Shown in pieces: positions 50,628 through 60,300 of a DNA stretch of 64,000 bases. Every line of letters starts with the position of its first letter. Position 1 is the first letter of the stretch. The notes under the pieces are model-generated. The model was given only the letters and a program-made list of their open reading frames with translations. It made no database searches and was not told the DNA's origin. The stretch covers positions 27,741 through 91,740 of the forward strand of contig JBMDXB010000013.1 of the NCBI GenBank assembly GCA_048594885.1, in the 5' to 3' direction. This stretch comes from JBMDXB01 sp048594885. GTDB taxonomy: Bacteria; Acidobacteriota; Vicinamibacteria; Vicinamibacterales; 2-12-FULL-66-21. Made by a program: the position numbers and the translations under genes.

Positions 50628-52064
50628 ATGCGAATCAGTCTGCTCGCCCTCGTGGTGGTCCTCGCGGCCGCCGGCGCGGGGGAATCCCGTCTTGCCGGCC
50701 AGGCGGCGACACGCCCGAACATCCTGATGGTCATCGCCGACGACTGGTCGGCGCCGGACGCCGGCGTGCTCGGCAACGCGGGCGTGCGGACGCCGGCGTT
50801 CGATCGCGTCGCCAATGAGGGCGTGCGGTTCGACAATGCGTTCGTCGCGGCGCCGTCGTGCACGCCGTCGCGGGCGGCAATCCTCACCGGCCGCTGGCCG
50901 CATCAGCTCGAGGAGGGCGCCAATCTGCATGGCACGCTGCCCGCGAAGTTCGCGGTGTATCCCGATCTGCTCGAACGCGCCGGCTACGCCGTCGGCCTGA
51001 CCGGCAAGGGTTGGGGACCCGGCGACTTCAAGGCCGGCGGCCGCACGCGCAATCCGGCGGGGCCGAACTTTCCAAGCTTCGCGGCGTTCCTCAAACAGCT
51101 CCCGGCCGACAAGCCGTTCGCCTACTGGATCGGTCCGAGCGATCCGCATCGTCCCTACGAGGCGGGCGCCGCGCGCGAGACGGGACTGAAGCCGGCGGCG
51201 GTGCGCGTGCCGGCGACGCTGCCCGACCTGCCGCCAGTCCGCGCCGACCTGCTCGACTACTACTTCGAGGTCGAGCGGTTCGACAAGGCGCTTGCCGAGG
51301 CGATCGCGTTGCTCGAGCAGAGCGGACGTCTCGACAACACGATCGTCATCGCCACGGGTGACAACGGCAGGCCGTTCCCGCGCGACAAGGCGGCGATCTA
51401 CGACGGCGGCTCGCGCGTGCCGCTGGCGATCCGGTGGCCGCGAGGGATCACCACGCGGCGCGCCGTTGACGCGTTCGTTTCGTTGACCGACATCGCGCCG
51501 ACCGTCCTCGAAGCCGCGGGCGTGAGGCCCGCGGCGGAGATGACGGGGCGCAGCCTGATGCCGCTGCTCCAGGGGAAGGAGGCGCCGGGACGCGAGCACG
51601 TCTTCATCGAGCGCGAGCGGCACGCCTTCGTTCGCGCCGGCAACGCGAGCTATCCGGTACGCGCGGTGCGGACGCGGCAGCATCTCTACATCCGCAATCT
51701 GGCGCCGGACCGCTGGCCGGCGGGCGATCCGATCTGGGTGAACTCCGTCGGCCCGTTCGGCGACGTCGATCACGGCCCGTCGAAGGACTTCATCCTTGCC
51801 TATCGCGACGACCCCGCCATCGCGCCGTTCTACGCGCTCGCGTTCACGAAGAAGCCGGCGGAGGAGCTCTACCTGCTCGCGAGCGATCCATACCAGTTGG
51901 TGAACGTTGCCGATCGGCCGGAGCACGCCGCTGCGAAAGCCCGTCTGCGCACGCAGCTCGATGAATGGATGCGCAGCAGCGGCGACCCGCGAGCGGCCAG
52001 CGATGCCGACCCGTTCAGCGCGTATCCGTACTACGGCGCCGGCTCCAAGTGGCCTCGCAAGTGA
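50628..52064 (+). CDS. type I sulfatase (heparan N-sulfatase-like)
   Basis: 478 residues from ATG 50628. After a signal peptide (1-25) comes NILMVIADDW with metal ligands D38/D39, then the formylglycine motif C78-T-P-S-R82, whose Cys must be oxidised by a maturase not present in this window. Further active-site elements are TGKGWGPGDF, SDPHRPY and ATGDNGRP. The GKGWGPGDF stretch is what I recall from N-sulfoglucosamine sulfohydrolase-like bacterial sulfatases. Likely periplasmic, removing sulfate esters or N-sulfates from glycan fragments generated with the adjacent lyase. Converges on the YiaK-like gene over a palindrome that could terminate both. Confidence 0.87.
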   Translation: MRISLLALVVVLAAAGAGESRLAGQAATRPNILMVIADDWSAPDAGVLGNAGVRTPAFDRVANEGVRFDNAFVAAPSCTPSRAAILTGRWPHQLEEGANLHGTLPAKFAVYPDLLERAGYAVGLTGKGWGPGDFKAGGRTRNPAGPNFPSFAAFLKQLPADKPFAYWIGPSDPHRPYEAGAARETGLKPAAVRVPATLPDLPPVRADLLDYYFEVERFDKALAEAIALLEQSGRLDNTIVIATGDNGRPFPRDKAAIYDGGSRVPLAIRWPRGITTRRAVDAFVSLTDIAPTVLEAAGVRPAAEMTGRSLMPLLQGKEAPGREHVFIERERHAFVRAGNASYPVRAVRTRQHLYIRNLAPDRWPAGDPIWVNSVGPFGDVDHGPSKDFILAYRDDPAIAPFYALAFTKKPAEELYLLASDPYQLVNVADRPEHAAAKARLRTQLDEWMRSSGDPRAASDADPFSAYPYYGAGSKWPRK

Positions 52065-52077
52065 GAACACTGCAAAG

Positions 52078-52128
52078 GGGGTCAGGTCTTGAATTACTGC
52101 AAAATGCTGGAATTCAAGACCTGACCCC
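52078..52128. repeat. 18-bp perfect palindromic element (REP-like) between convergent genes
   Basis: The arm GGGGTCAGGTCTTGAATT at 52078-52095 is exactly repeated in inverse at 52111-52128 around a 15-base loop. I recognise the GGTCAGGTCTTGAATT core as a sequence widespread in unrelated bacterial genomes, often near RAYT-type transposases; none is seen here. It could terminate transcription from both sides. The right arm and loop encode the last dozen residues of the minus-strand dehydrogenase. Confidence 0.85.
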
Positions 52129-53101
52129 AGAGTTCGGCGTCGACGGGGATGCCTTCCGCGAGGTTGCGCATCCGCGTCCGATACGCGCGCTCGCCGGGAT
52201 AGACAACTTCGCCGGCATCGTCGGGGGCTTTCAGGTGATCGACGATGCCGTCGACGACCGCGGCGACGGCGGCAGGACCGCCGAGCGCTCCGGCGTCGAA
52301 CGCGATGAACACCTGCGAGATGCCTTCGTCGGCGTCCGCGTCCATGGGCACCTGCCATGTGGCGCGCCCGCCCGACAGCGCGGCGGCGAGAACGTCGAGC
52401 ATCACCGCGAGTGAGGATCCCTTCCAGCAGCCGATCGGCAGCAGACGGCGCGACGCGACGATCTCTTCGGCGTCGCGCGTGAGTTCTCCGCGCACGTTGT
52501 ACCCGCCGGCGACCGGGAGAGGTTCGCCGCGGCGCCGGTAGCCGTCGAGCGCGCCGTACGAGAACTGCGACATCGCCGTGTCGACGACAACGTGCGCGGG
52601 CGGACGCGGCGCCGCGATGACCAGCGGGTTGTTGCCGATGCGCGGCTCGGACGCGCCCCACGGCGGCAGGTTGGGCAGCGTGTTCGACCAGCAGATAGCC
52701 AGCGCGCCCGCATCCGCCGCCTGCCAGCCGTAGCTGCCGCTCCGCATCCAGTGGTTCGTGTTCGACAGCGCCACGCAGCCGACGCCATGCTGGCGCGAGA
52801 GAGCGATCGCGCGCGCCATCGAGTCCCACGCGTTCAGGTTGCCAGGGCCGCGGTGCCCATTCCACCGCTCGACCGCGCCGTGCGCCTCGATGCGCTCGGC
52901 GCGCGCCTGGACGTCGACGATACCTCGCGCGATCGTGCGCAGAAACCCCGGCACGCGGTTCAGCCCGTGCGACGGGACGCCGTCGAGCGTCGCGTCGGCG
53001 AACAGCGCCGCGCACCGCGTCGCGCGTTCGGGGGCCATTCCCGTCCGCTCGAGCACGCGGCACAGGACGGCGTGCAGCTCCTCGTACTTCACCCGCAGCA
53101 T
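52094..53101 (-). CDS. YiaK-like 2,3-diketo-L-gulonate reductase (LDH2/MDH2 family)
   Basis: 335 residues. From memory of the family it resembles E. coli YiaK along its full length: GVPSHGLNRVPGF with likely catalytic H45, NHWMRSGSYGWQAA, ICWSNTLPNLPPWGA, RIGNNPLVIA, SQFSYGALDGY, PIGCWKGSSLAVMLD and EGISQVFIAFD. These enzymes use NAD(P)H to interconvert 2-oxo acids and 2-hydroxy acids in sugar-acid catabolism. A GAGGACAA leader precedes the ATG; the CTTTACCGGTAAAG operator begins 10 bases before the start, so a bound repressor would block this promoter. Divergent from the SDR gene. The final residues (about WGQVLNSSILQ) come from an inserted palindrome. Confidence 0.87.
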   Translation of the reverse strand: MLRVKYEELHAVLCRVLERTGMAPERATRCAALFADATLDGVPSHGLNRVPGFLRTIARGIVDVQARAERIEAHGAVERWNGHRGPGNLNAWDSMARAIALSRQHGVGCVALSNTNHWMRSGSYGWQAADAGALAICWSNTLPNLPPWGASEPRIGNNPLVIAAPRPPAHVVVDTAMSQFSYGALDGYRRRGEPLPVAGGYNVRGELTRDAEEIVASRRLLPIGCWKGSSLAVMLDVLAAALSGGRATWQVPMDADADEGISQVFIAFDAGALGGPAAVAAVVDGIVDHLKAPDDAGEVVYPGERAYRTRMRNLAEGIPVDAELWGQVLNSSILQ

Positions 53102-53111
53102 TTGTCCTCTA

Positions 53112-53125
53112 CTTTACCGGTAAAG
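53112..53125. promoter_or_regulatory. palindromic operator CTTTACCGGTAAAG
   Basis: A perfect 14-bp palindrome lies in the 51-base gap between the divergent YiaK-like and SDR genes. It shares the CTTTA/TAAAG arms and central CG with the sites at 60894 and 62401, and shares the adjoining TA (TACTTTA) on one side. Even-length palindromes with a central CG are typical of LacI-family operators; the regulator itself is not in the window. Confidence 0.7.
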
Positions 53126-53152
53126 GCCGCCGGTGATATCGTCACCCCATCG

Positions 53153-53941
53153 GTGCGCTACCAGGACAAGGTCGCGATCGTCACCGGCGGGACGAAGGGG
53201 ATCGGCCTCGGCTGCGTCCGCGTCTTCGTGCAGGAAGGCGGCTCGCGCGTGGTCTTCTGCGGCCGGAACGAGGCGGCCGGACGTGAGATCGAGCGGGAGC
53301 TGAACGCCGCCGGCCCCGGCTCGGCGCACTTCGTTCGCGCGGACGTGTCGAACGTGGACGACGTGAAGCGGCTGATCGATTACACGGCCGCGGCGCTCGG
53401 CCGCATCGACTGCCTGATCAACAACGCCGGCTGGCACCCGCCGCACCAGCCAATCGACGACTTTTCCGTCGACGACTTCCGCGCCCTGTTCGAACTGAAC
53501 GTGGTGAGCGGCTTCGCGGCGTGCAAGTTCGCGCTGCCGCACCTGCGGAAGGTGAAAGGCAACATCATCAACATGTCGAGTCTGGTCGGCTCGATGGGGC
53601 AGATCGGCGCGACGACCTACGTGGCGACCAAAGGCGCGATCACTGCGTTCACGAAGGCGCTCGCGGTGGACGAGGCGGCGCACGACGTCCGCGTGAACTC
53701 GGTATCGCCGGGGAACATCTACACGCCGCTGTGGCAGGAAGCGATCGACGCGGCGCCCGATCCGCAGGCCTGCCGCGCCGATGGTGACGCCGCCCAACTG
53801 CTCGGACGCATGGGAACGATCGAGGAAGCCGGGCGGCTGTGCCTCTTCATCGCCGCCGAGGCGACGTTCACCACCGGCGTCGATCACATCCTGAGTGGCG
53901 GCGCCGAGCTCGGATACGGACGCAAGACGAGGAAGCCGTAG
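53153..53941 (+). CDS. SDR-family oxidoreductase, HSD17B14/L-fucose-dehydrogenase-like
   Basis: 262 residues from GTG 53153; no strong ribosome site is visible and a TTG at 53102 is less likely. Classical short-chain dehydrogenase: TGGTKGIG cofactor loop (11-18), NNAG (90-93), catalytic S143, Y156 and K160. RYQDKVAIVTGG, NNAGWHPP, LVGSMGQ, SPGNIYTPLW and GGAELGYG strongly recall HSD17B14-type enzymes, a group in which L-fucose dehydrogenase activity is known. This makes a sugar 1-dehydrogenase giving a lactone a good hypothesis; a uronate (DEH) reductase role would also fit beside an alginate-lyase-type gene. Shares a divergent operator with the YiaK-like gene. Confidence 0.86.
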   Translation: MRYQDKVAIVTGGTKGIGLGCVRVFVQEGGSRVVFCGRNEAAGREIERELNAAGPGSAHFVRADVSNVDDVKRLIDYTAAALGRIDCLINNAGWHPPHQPIDDFSVDDFRALFELNVVSGFAACKFALPHLRKVKGNIINMSSLVGSMGQIGATTYVATKGAITAFTKALAVDEAAHDVRVNSVSPGNIYTPLWQEAIDAAPDPQACRADGDAAQLLGRMGTIEEAGRLCLFIAAEATFTTGVDHILSGGAELGYGRKTRKP

Positions 53942-53965
53942 CCTCCTTCGAGCGGACCCACAGCG

Positions 53966-54036
53966 TTTCAACACGGAGATCACGGAGAACACGGAGCAAA
54001 CTAAATTGCCTCCGTGTGCTCCGTGCGCTCCGTGTG
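53966..54036. repeat. inverted 9-mer arrays (CACGGAG x3 / CTCCGTG x3)
   Basis: TTTCAACACGGAG begins a three-unit array of CACGGAG at 9-base spacing (53972-53996). CTCCGTG appears three times in inverse at 54010-54034, so the region can fold into a long hairpin. It separates the convergent SDR and lectin-like genes. TTTCAACACGGAG recurs at 54751. Confidence 0.85.
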
Positions 54037-54060
54037 AAGATGCTGCGGCCCTGTTCGAGA

Positions 54061-54708
54061 CTATTTCACCGCAAAGCAGTAGAACAGCCCGTCGCCGCCG
54101 GTCTTGCGCAGCGCCTCCTGGCTGCAGCCGCCCACCGTGTGCGCGGAATTCCACGACGTCGGGTTCTGCCCGCCACCCTGACGATCGTGATGGCCGACCC
54201 GCGCGCCGCCCTCAGTGCTGCTCGTCCAGTTCTTGCACGTCGCATCCGCGTCGGCCGGCATCGCGGTTCCGTCGAGATTCGCGCCGGTGAGGATGTCGTG
54301 GCGGTTGGGTGTGTCGCCGCGGCCGTTGACGACTTCACCCTTCTCGTTCAGTTGCGTCTCTTTCGTCAGGTTGTTCTTGTCGCTGTGTAGATCCGCGACG
54401 TCCTTCGCGATCATGACGCCCTTCACGTTGTACCAAGGGCCCTTGCCGATGCGATCGCGCGCGTTGATGGCTTTGTCGCCCTGCGTGCTCAGATACGCCC
54501 GCCACTGACGACCACCGACGCCGGCCGCGGCCGCCAGCTTGGTGCAGTGCGCATCGGCTCCGGCCAGCCCTCCGAGATTGCCGCCGCTACCCGACCCCAC
54601 GCTGGTGATGAAAAAACTCATCGGCTGCGCCTTGTCTTGCGCCGCGACGACGGCCACGAGCGCGGCCGCGATCGCGAAACTCAGCGCCACTAACACCTTC
54701 CGGATCAT
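54061..54708 (-). CDS. secreted lectin-like protein
   Basis: 215 residues from ATG 54708 with a strong GGAGGAGGA leader. A signal peptide (1-23, ending VVAAQ) precedes FFITSVGSGSGGNLGGLAGADAHCTKLA-type opening (split into family strands), WRAYLST, ARDRIGKGPWYN, NGRGDTPNRHDILTGAN, CKNWTSS and a terminal GLFYCFAVK. Four Cys could form two disulfides. I recognise this as a family often labelled 'lectin' in Acidobacteriota and Proteobacteria, with a C-type-lectin/endostatin-like look. Ligand binding has not been shown for it as far as I know. Location among glycan genes makes a carbohydrate-binding role attractive but unproven. Confidence 0.72.
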   Translation of the reverse strand: MIRKVLVALSFAIAAALVAVVAAQDKAQPMSFFITSVGSGSGGNLGGLAGADAHCTKLAAAAGVGGRQWRAYLSTQGDKAINARDRIGKGPWYNVKGVMIAKDVADLHSDKNNLTKETQLNEKGEVVNGRGDTPNRHDILTGANLDGTAMPADADATCKNWTSSTEGGARVGHHDRQGGGQNPTSWNSAHTVGGCSQEALRKTGGDGLFYCFAVK

Positions 54709-54750
54709 GGCTAGTCCTCCTCCTCTACTCCATCAATCGTATCCACATCG

Positions 54751-54783
54751 TTTCAACACGGAGCCGTGCCCTCCGTGTTGGAA
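54751..54783. repeat. hairpin copy of the TTTCAACACGGAG element
   Basis: TTTCAACACGGAG (54751-54763) and CTCCGTGTTGGAA (54771-54783) form a 13-bp stem with one G-T-type mismatch and a 7-base loop. The rest of the gap 54709-54830, between the lectin-like gene start and the fusion gene end, shows nothing else that I recognise. Confidence 0.75.
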
Positions 54784-54830
54784 CGCTGCGGCCTTGCTGA
54801 AATGGAGCGCGTTGGCCGTGCTGAACAGGA

Positions 54831-57233
54831 TCAGAAACGGTTCCCCTTCGTCTTCGTCCTCACGCGCATCAGATACATGTCGGCCGTGATGTACAGCGTG
54901 CTGCCGTCGTCGCCCCACGCGCAGTTGGCGGTGGCCTGCCCGGTGTCGATCGTGCCGAGGTGCTTGCCTTCTGGCGAGATGATCAACACGCCGCCCGGTC
55001 CCGCCGCCCACAGATTGCCGTTGACGTCGATCTTCAGGCCGTCGGGCAGGCCGCGGCGCGTCTTCGTCATCGGCGTCGCGTCGAAGAGCACGCGGCTGTT
55101 CGTCAGCGTGCCGTCCTTCGCGAGGTCGAACACGCGCCAGATCGCGGCGCTCTCATCTGACTGCGCGACGTAGAGCCGCCGCTCGTCCGGCGAGAACGCC
55201 AGGCCGTTCGGCCGTGTCATGTCACGCGTCAGCAGCGTGACCTCCCCTTTCGCGCTGCGCCTGAACACGCCGGCGTAGGGCAGCTCGCGTTTCGGGTCGT
55301 CCCACTGCTTCTCCATGCCGTAGGCCGGATCGGTGAAGTACAAATCGCCGTTGCTGTGGAAGACGAGATCGTTCGGACTGTTGAACCGCTTGCCCTCGTA
55401 GCGATCCGCAAGCGTCGAGAAAGCCGGCTTGGGCGCGGTGAGCGGCGCCTCCATGATCGCGACGCGGCGGTCGCCGTGCTGGCAGAGCGCCAGCCGCCCG
55501 CGCGGGTCGAGCGTGAGGCCGTTCGAGCCGGTCTCGCCGCCGCGCGGCGCCGAGCCGGTGTAGCCTGACGGCGTCAGATATGGCTTCGCCCCCTCGCCCT
55601 GCTTCCAGCGGTGGACGATGTTCTTGGGGACGTCGGAGAAGAGCAGGTAGCCGCCGTCCTTCACCCACACGGGGCCCTCGCTCCAGTCGTATCCCTCCGC
55701 GAGGATTTCGATCTTGGCGTTCGGATCGATCAGCCGATCGAGCGCTGGATCCAGTCGTTCGATGCGCATGGCAGTCTTTGGCTGTGAAGCCGCGTGGACG
55801 GCCGTCTCCGGCACCCCCGCGGCGCGCAGGAGCACGCGCCCCTGCTGGTAAATGGTCATCCCGGCGAGCGCGCCGTAGAGCACGATCGACCACACCATCG
55901 CCGCGAGCCGGTAGGAGCGCAGCCGGATCGCACCCGGCAGCGCGCGGCGGTTCAGCACGATCAGCAGGAATGAGTAGACGAACATGATCGCTCCCGCGGA
56001 ACAGGCGGAGATGACCAGCAGGACGAGCGGCTGGTCGAGGCCGGCGAGGATGATGCCACAGCCGACGAGCACCATCACCCAGACGAGCGCGAAGTACAGC
56101 CGGCTCTCCGAGACCGACGATGTCCTGAGGTAAGTGGACTTGAGGATGTCCGCCGTCAGCCGGCTCGTGTAATCGGTGATCCCCATCGAGGCGGTGAAGA
56201 GCGAGAAGGCGCCGACCGCCCAGAAGAGCAGCCCGAACCACGGTGCCACCTTCGCCTGGAGCTGTTGCCCCTCGATCTTCAGGAAGCTGACGTTGTTCGG
56301 CAGCCCCGCCTGGCCGAAGAGCGTCGAGTGCGCGAGCATGGACGTCAGGCAGATCGTCACGACCGTGACCAGCACGAACGTGACCGCCTGTTCCACGTTG
56401 ACGAAGCGCCACCACCGCCGCCAGTGCGACATGTTGCCGGCGTCCGGCTCGAACATGAACGCGGTAGCGGCGTGCGCGTCCGCCTCTTCGACGCCGGTCA
56501 CCGGACTCACCAGGCGCGGCACGTAGCGGCCCATGCCGAACCCCTTGTCGCGGATCCAGTTGCTCTGACAGAGGTTCTGCCCGCCGCCTGCCCCCGCATA
56601 CGCGACAGCGCCCATGAGCAGCGCGAACCCAAGCTCGCTGGGCACCGAGCCGAACGCGACGAGCCCGCCCGGCAGCGCCGCCCACGTCGTCCCGTCGATC
56701 GCGAACGCCACCGCCAGCGCAACGAGCAGGAGCACCGCCGCCAGCTTGACGAACACCAACCGCTCGAGCGCGACGTAGATGACGGGCGCCAGCGTCAGCG
56801 AGGCGCCGATCACCAGCAGGATCCCGATCGCGACCATCCGCGGATTGCCGCCGAGCAGATAGGTCGTCAGCGTCGCCGAGCTCATCGCCCAGCCGGGCCA
56901 GAAGTTGCCGAACGACACGAGCACCGCGAACGTGAGGCCCCAGTGTTTCCACAGCCGGTTGAACCCGGTCAGCGCCGTCTCGCCGGTGGCGAGCGTGTAG
57001 CGCTCGATTTCCATGTTGAGGAAGAACTGCGTGACGACGCCGAGGATCGCGCCCCACAGGAAGACGAGCCCGACCTGCGAGGCGATGTACGGCCAGAGGA
57101 TGAACTCGCCGGACGACACGCCGACGCCGGCCGCGACGACGCCCGGGCCGACGATCCGCCAGAGCTGCCGGGGCGGCTCCGGAAGATCGCGGACCTGATA
57201 GGCGGGAAGGTGGTCGATGACCTGTGGCGGCAC
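54831..57233 (-). CDS. Nramp-like (APC-fold) transporter fused to an SMP-30/gluconolactonase domain
   Basis: 800 residues from GTG 57233; an ATG at 57281 inside a repeat array would add 16 residues. Residues about 25-480 have eleven hydrophobic helices in the order of Nramp/MntH proteins. The metal-binding motifs are absent: TM1 reads GVSSGEF where DPGN is expected, and TM6 reads AGAGGGQN where MPH is expected, so metal transport is doubtful. Residues 489-800 are an SMP-30/gluconolactonase propeller with the likely catalytic set in WSEGPVW (E), FNSPNDLV (N) and GLPDGLKID (D). If eleven helices place the C-terminus outside as in MntH, the lactonase is periplasmic. There is no stop or signal between the parts; an internal ATG at 55769 lacks a ribosome site. 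Confidence 0.85.
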   Translation of the reverse strand: MPPQVIDHLPAYQVRDLPEPPRQLWRIVGPGVVAAGVGVSSGEFILWPYIASQVGLVFLWGAILGVVTQFFLNMEIERYTLATGETALTGFNRLWKHWGLTFAVLVSFGNFWPGWAMSSATLTTYLLGGNPRMVAIGILLVIGASLTLAPVIYVALERLVFVKLAAVLLLVALAVAFAIDGTTWAALPGGLVAFGSVPSELGFALLMGAVAYAGAGGGQNLCQSNWIRDKGFGMGRYVPRLVSPVTGVEEADAHAATAFMFEPDAGNMSHWRRWWRFVNVEQAVTFVLVTVVTICLTSMLAHSTLFGQAGLPNNVSFLKIEGQQLQAKVAPWFGLLFWAVGAFSLFTASMGITDYTSRLTADILKSTYLRTSSVSESRLYFALVWVMVLVGCGIILAGLDQPLVLLVISACSAGAIMFVYSFLLIVLNRRALPGAIRLRSYRLAAMVWSIVLYGALAGMTIYQQGRVLLRAAGVPETAVHAASQPKTAMRIERLDPALDRLIDPNAKIEILAEGYDWSEGPVWVKDGGYLLFSDVPKNIVHRWKQGEGAKPYLTPSGYTGSAPRGGETGSNGLTLDPRGRLALCQHGDRRVAIMEAPLTAPKPAFSTLADRYEGKRFNSPNDLVFHSNGDLYFTDPAYGMEKQWDDPKRELPYAGVFRRSAKGEVTLLTRDMTRPNGLAFSPDERRLYVAQSDESAAIWRVFDLAKDGTLTNSRVLFDATPMTKTRRGLPDGLKIDVNGNLWAAGPGGVLIISPEGKHLGTIDTGQATANCAWGDDGSTLYITADMYLMRVRTKTKGNRF

Positions 57234-57240
57234 GGGGTCA

Positions 57241-57302
57241 ATGCTAAATGCTAAATGCCGAATGCCAAAACAATTTGGCATTCAGCATTCGGCATTCAGC
57301 AT
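57241..57302. repeat. inverted heptamer arrays (ATGCTAA x4 / TTGGCAT-TCAGCAT x4)
   Basis: Four ATGCYRA units (57241-57268) face four inverse units (57275-57302) across a 6-base loop, giving a long near-perfect hairpin between the receptor stop (57315) and the fusion-gene start. It could terminate receptor transcription or, if the ATG at 57281 is used, supply the fusion protein's first residues. Confidence 0.88.
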
Positions 57303-57314
57303 TGACCCGCGTCG

Positions 57315-60300
57315 TCAGAAGACGAACTTCGCGGCGATCTGGATGTCCCGCGGCAGGTTGGTCTGGCTCGTCACCTTCCCGAAGTTCGCATCGCCCGGAC
57401 TGGTATTCGGTCCGCTGTACACCGTCTGGTTCAGCGCGTTCAGGAACTCGACGTGGAACTGCGCCCGCAGGCGATCGTTGAAGCGGACGCGCTTGACGAG
57501 CGAGATGTCCCACAGGTTGAGCATCTGGCTGCGCACGTCCGGCAGCCGCGACGGGAAGTAGCGGATGTTGCTGGTCAGGTTCTTCCGCTGATCGTTCCGC
57601 TGCTTCACCGGGTCGTCCACGCCATTGGTCTGCACCAGCGCATCGTGGAAGTAGAAGCCGCTGATGTCCCAGACCGTCTTGTCGGGATCCTTCGAGTATT
57701 TCGACTTCAGCTTCGTCGGATCGCCGTCGTAATAGAGGTTGCCGAACCCGATCGGACGTCCGGATTGCAGCGTGCCCATCGCCGTCACGCTCCAGCCGCC
57801 CGCAATGGCGTCGAGGACCGCGGGCATGTTGTTGCCCCAGCGGCGGTCACGGCCGAACGGCAGCTCGAGGATGCCGGTCAGCGACAGCCGGTGCGGCGTG
57901 TCGTCGCCCGAAAGCCGCTCTTCGAGCACGGTGTCGGTGGCGTTCAGCCTCGCCACCTTCTCGGTGAACTTCGATCCCGTATACGCGGTGAGGAGCGTGA
58001 AGCCCGAGTGGAACCGGCGCTCGACCTTGACCTGCACCGAGTTGTATTCGGTCGTCCCCTCGTTGTCCCACGTCGACACGCCGGTGAAGTGCGGGTACGG
58101 CCGCAGCAGGTTCTGACGCGCGAATCGTGCGTTGTTGTGGCCCGTGCCCGGAATCAGGCCGCGGAACGGGTTGTCGACCTGCGCCGTCAGGAACGTGTTC
58201 GTATCGATCTGCGACTGGTCGCGGAAGCGGCTCGTCGAGAGGTACTGCGCCGGCACCGCGTTGAGATCGACTTCCGTGGTGATGTCGTAGCCGCGGCTGC
58301 CGACGTAGGCGACGTCCAGGAGCCACTGGCCGGGCAGCTCACGCTGGAAGCCGACCGAGTAGCGCATGTTCTGCGGGTTCTTGAAGTTCTCCGGCGCAGA
58401 ACGCGGCAGGCCCTGGCCGAGGAACGTGTTCGGCCCCGCGGAGCTGCCCGCCGGCTCCAGCACCCCCTGATGGAACGGGTTGGCCATCGTCGCCTGGAAC
58501 GTCAACCCGACGTTGGCGGTGGGCTGGATGCTCGTGTTCTGCGAGTAGCCCGGCTGGTTCACGCCGTTCGAGAACACGAACGGCACCGTGTAGATGCCGA
58601 AGCCGCCGCGGATGGCCGTCTTCTTGTCGAGGGCGTAGGCGAAGCCGGCACGCGGCTGGATGTTGTTGCTGTCGGCGTTCCAGATCTGGCGCCGCGAGTC
58701 GCTGGCGAAATTGAGCCCGCCGCGCACCTGGAACGCGGAGACAGGAACTTCGGGGATCGGACTCGCCGCATACTGCGCCTGCGAGGCGGACGCGATAGCG
58801 ATCGCCGCCGCCGGATCGAAGGTCGTCGAGATGCGGTTCTGCGACTCCCACGGCGCCGTCTCGTACTCGTAACGCACGCCGAAGTTGACCGTCAGCTTGT
58901 CGGTGAGGCGCCAGTCGTCCTGCACGTAGACGCCGTGGTAGGCGGTGAACATGTTGCGCGGAGTGTTGCGATCGATGCTGCCTCCGGTGACCGAGCCGAG
59001 CATGAACGCCGCCAGGTCCATGCCGAAGAGATCGCTCGCGTTATCGCGCTCACGGACGTAATTGCCGCGGAACGTATACTCGCCGGCCTGCCGGTTGGCG
59101 TTGAACACCGACTCCCGGTAGAGCCGCAGGTCGTAGCCCGCGCGGAGCGAATGGCGGCCCTTCAGCTTCGTGAACGTCGGCTGGAACGAGTAGATGCTGT
59201 GCGTGGTCGAGCTGCCGAGGTTGTTGCCGATGTCCGTGTACTGGTTCAGATCGAACAGCGGGAAGTAGCGCGCGCCCTGGAACAGCGCGACGGTCTGCGG
59301 CGAGAACGCGAGCGACGCCGGATCGAACTTGCCGAAGTGCGGCCGCACGTTCGGCTCCTGGAAGCGCTGCCACCCGGCGCGCATGTTGAGCAGCGACGTG
59401 TTGCTCCGCGTCCAGACGTGGTCCACCGTGACGCCGTCGTTGATCCGGTAGAGGAAGTTGCCGTCCGGAATGACGCCGTTCACGGTCCCGAAGAAGTGAC
59501 CGCGCGCCTCGACGCGATCGTTCCGCGTGAAGCGGACGAACATCTGCTGCTTGTCGCTGATCCGGTGATCGACGCGCGTCGAGATCGAATAGAAGTCGTC
59601 GGTGCGCGGGTTGGAGGCGATGTAGTTGTTCTGCAGCCCGTTGTTCGCCGTGCCCGCCCGGTTCGGCGTCGGGATGTACTTCAAGACCTCGCGCGCGACC
59701 GGGCTGATGCGGTTCGTCGGAATGATGTTGCCCACGAACGGATCGCGGACGACGCGGGCGCCCACCTGGCGCGCCGTGAGCGGATCGTAGAGCTGCACGC
59801 CGAGCGCGAGCAGCTCGGAGAAGTCGCCGGTGCGCATCTTTTCGGTCGCTACCGTGCGCGTGCCCGGCTCCGGGAACTCGTCGTACAACCACTCGATGGC
59901 GCCGAAGAAGAACGTGCGGTTGGCGCCGTTGTAGCCGGGGAGGCGAACCGGGCCGCCGACGTGGCCGCCGAACCGCTCGTAGGACAGCTCCGGCTTCGGC
60001 GAGTTGTTGCGCTTCAGAAAGAAGTCCGTCTCCGACAGCTTGTCGTCGCGCAGGTAGTAATAGCCCTCGCCCTTGTAGCTGTTGGTGCCGCTCTTGAGCG
60101 TGACGTCGACCAGCGCGCCGGCCGTGTGGCCGTCGCTCGCGTCGAAGCTCGCGGTCTTGACCTTGAACTCCTGCACGGCGCCCGCCGGCGGCACGAACGC
60201 GACGCGGCGGCCGCTCGTCATGTTGGGCGATCCGTCGAGCGAGAACTCGTTGCCGCCCACAGCGCCGTCGGCAACGACGCCGGACGTGCCGGCGTTGTCG

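Noticed and set aside
52078..52128. Complete insertion sequence at the palindrome
   Set aside because: No transposase frame or target duplication is visible; only a palindromic element is supported.
55767..55769. Internal ATG as a separate start for the lactonase
   Set aside because: It is in frame with the transporter and has no ribosome-binding sequence or signal peptide after it, so one fused protein is the simpler reading.
54831..57233. Assignment as a manganese/iron transporter (MntH)
   Set aside because: The Nramp metal-binding DPGN and MPH motifs are missing, so only the fold, not the metal specificity, is claimed.
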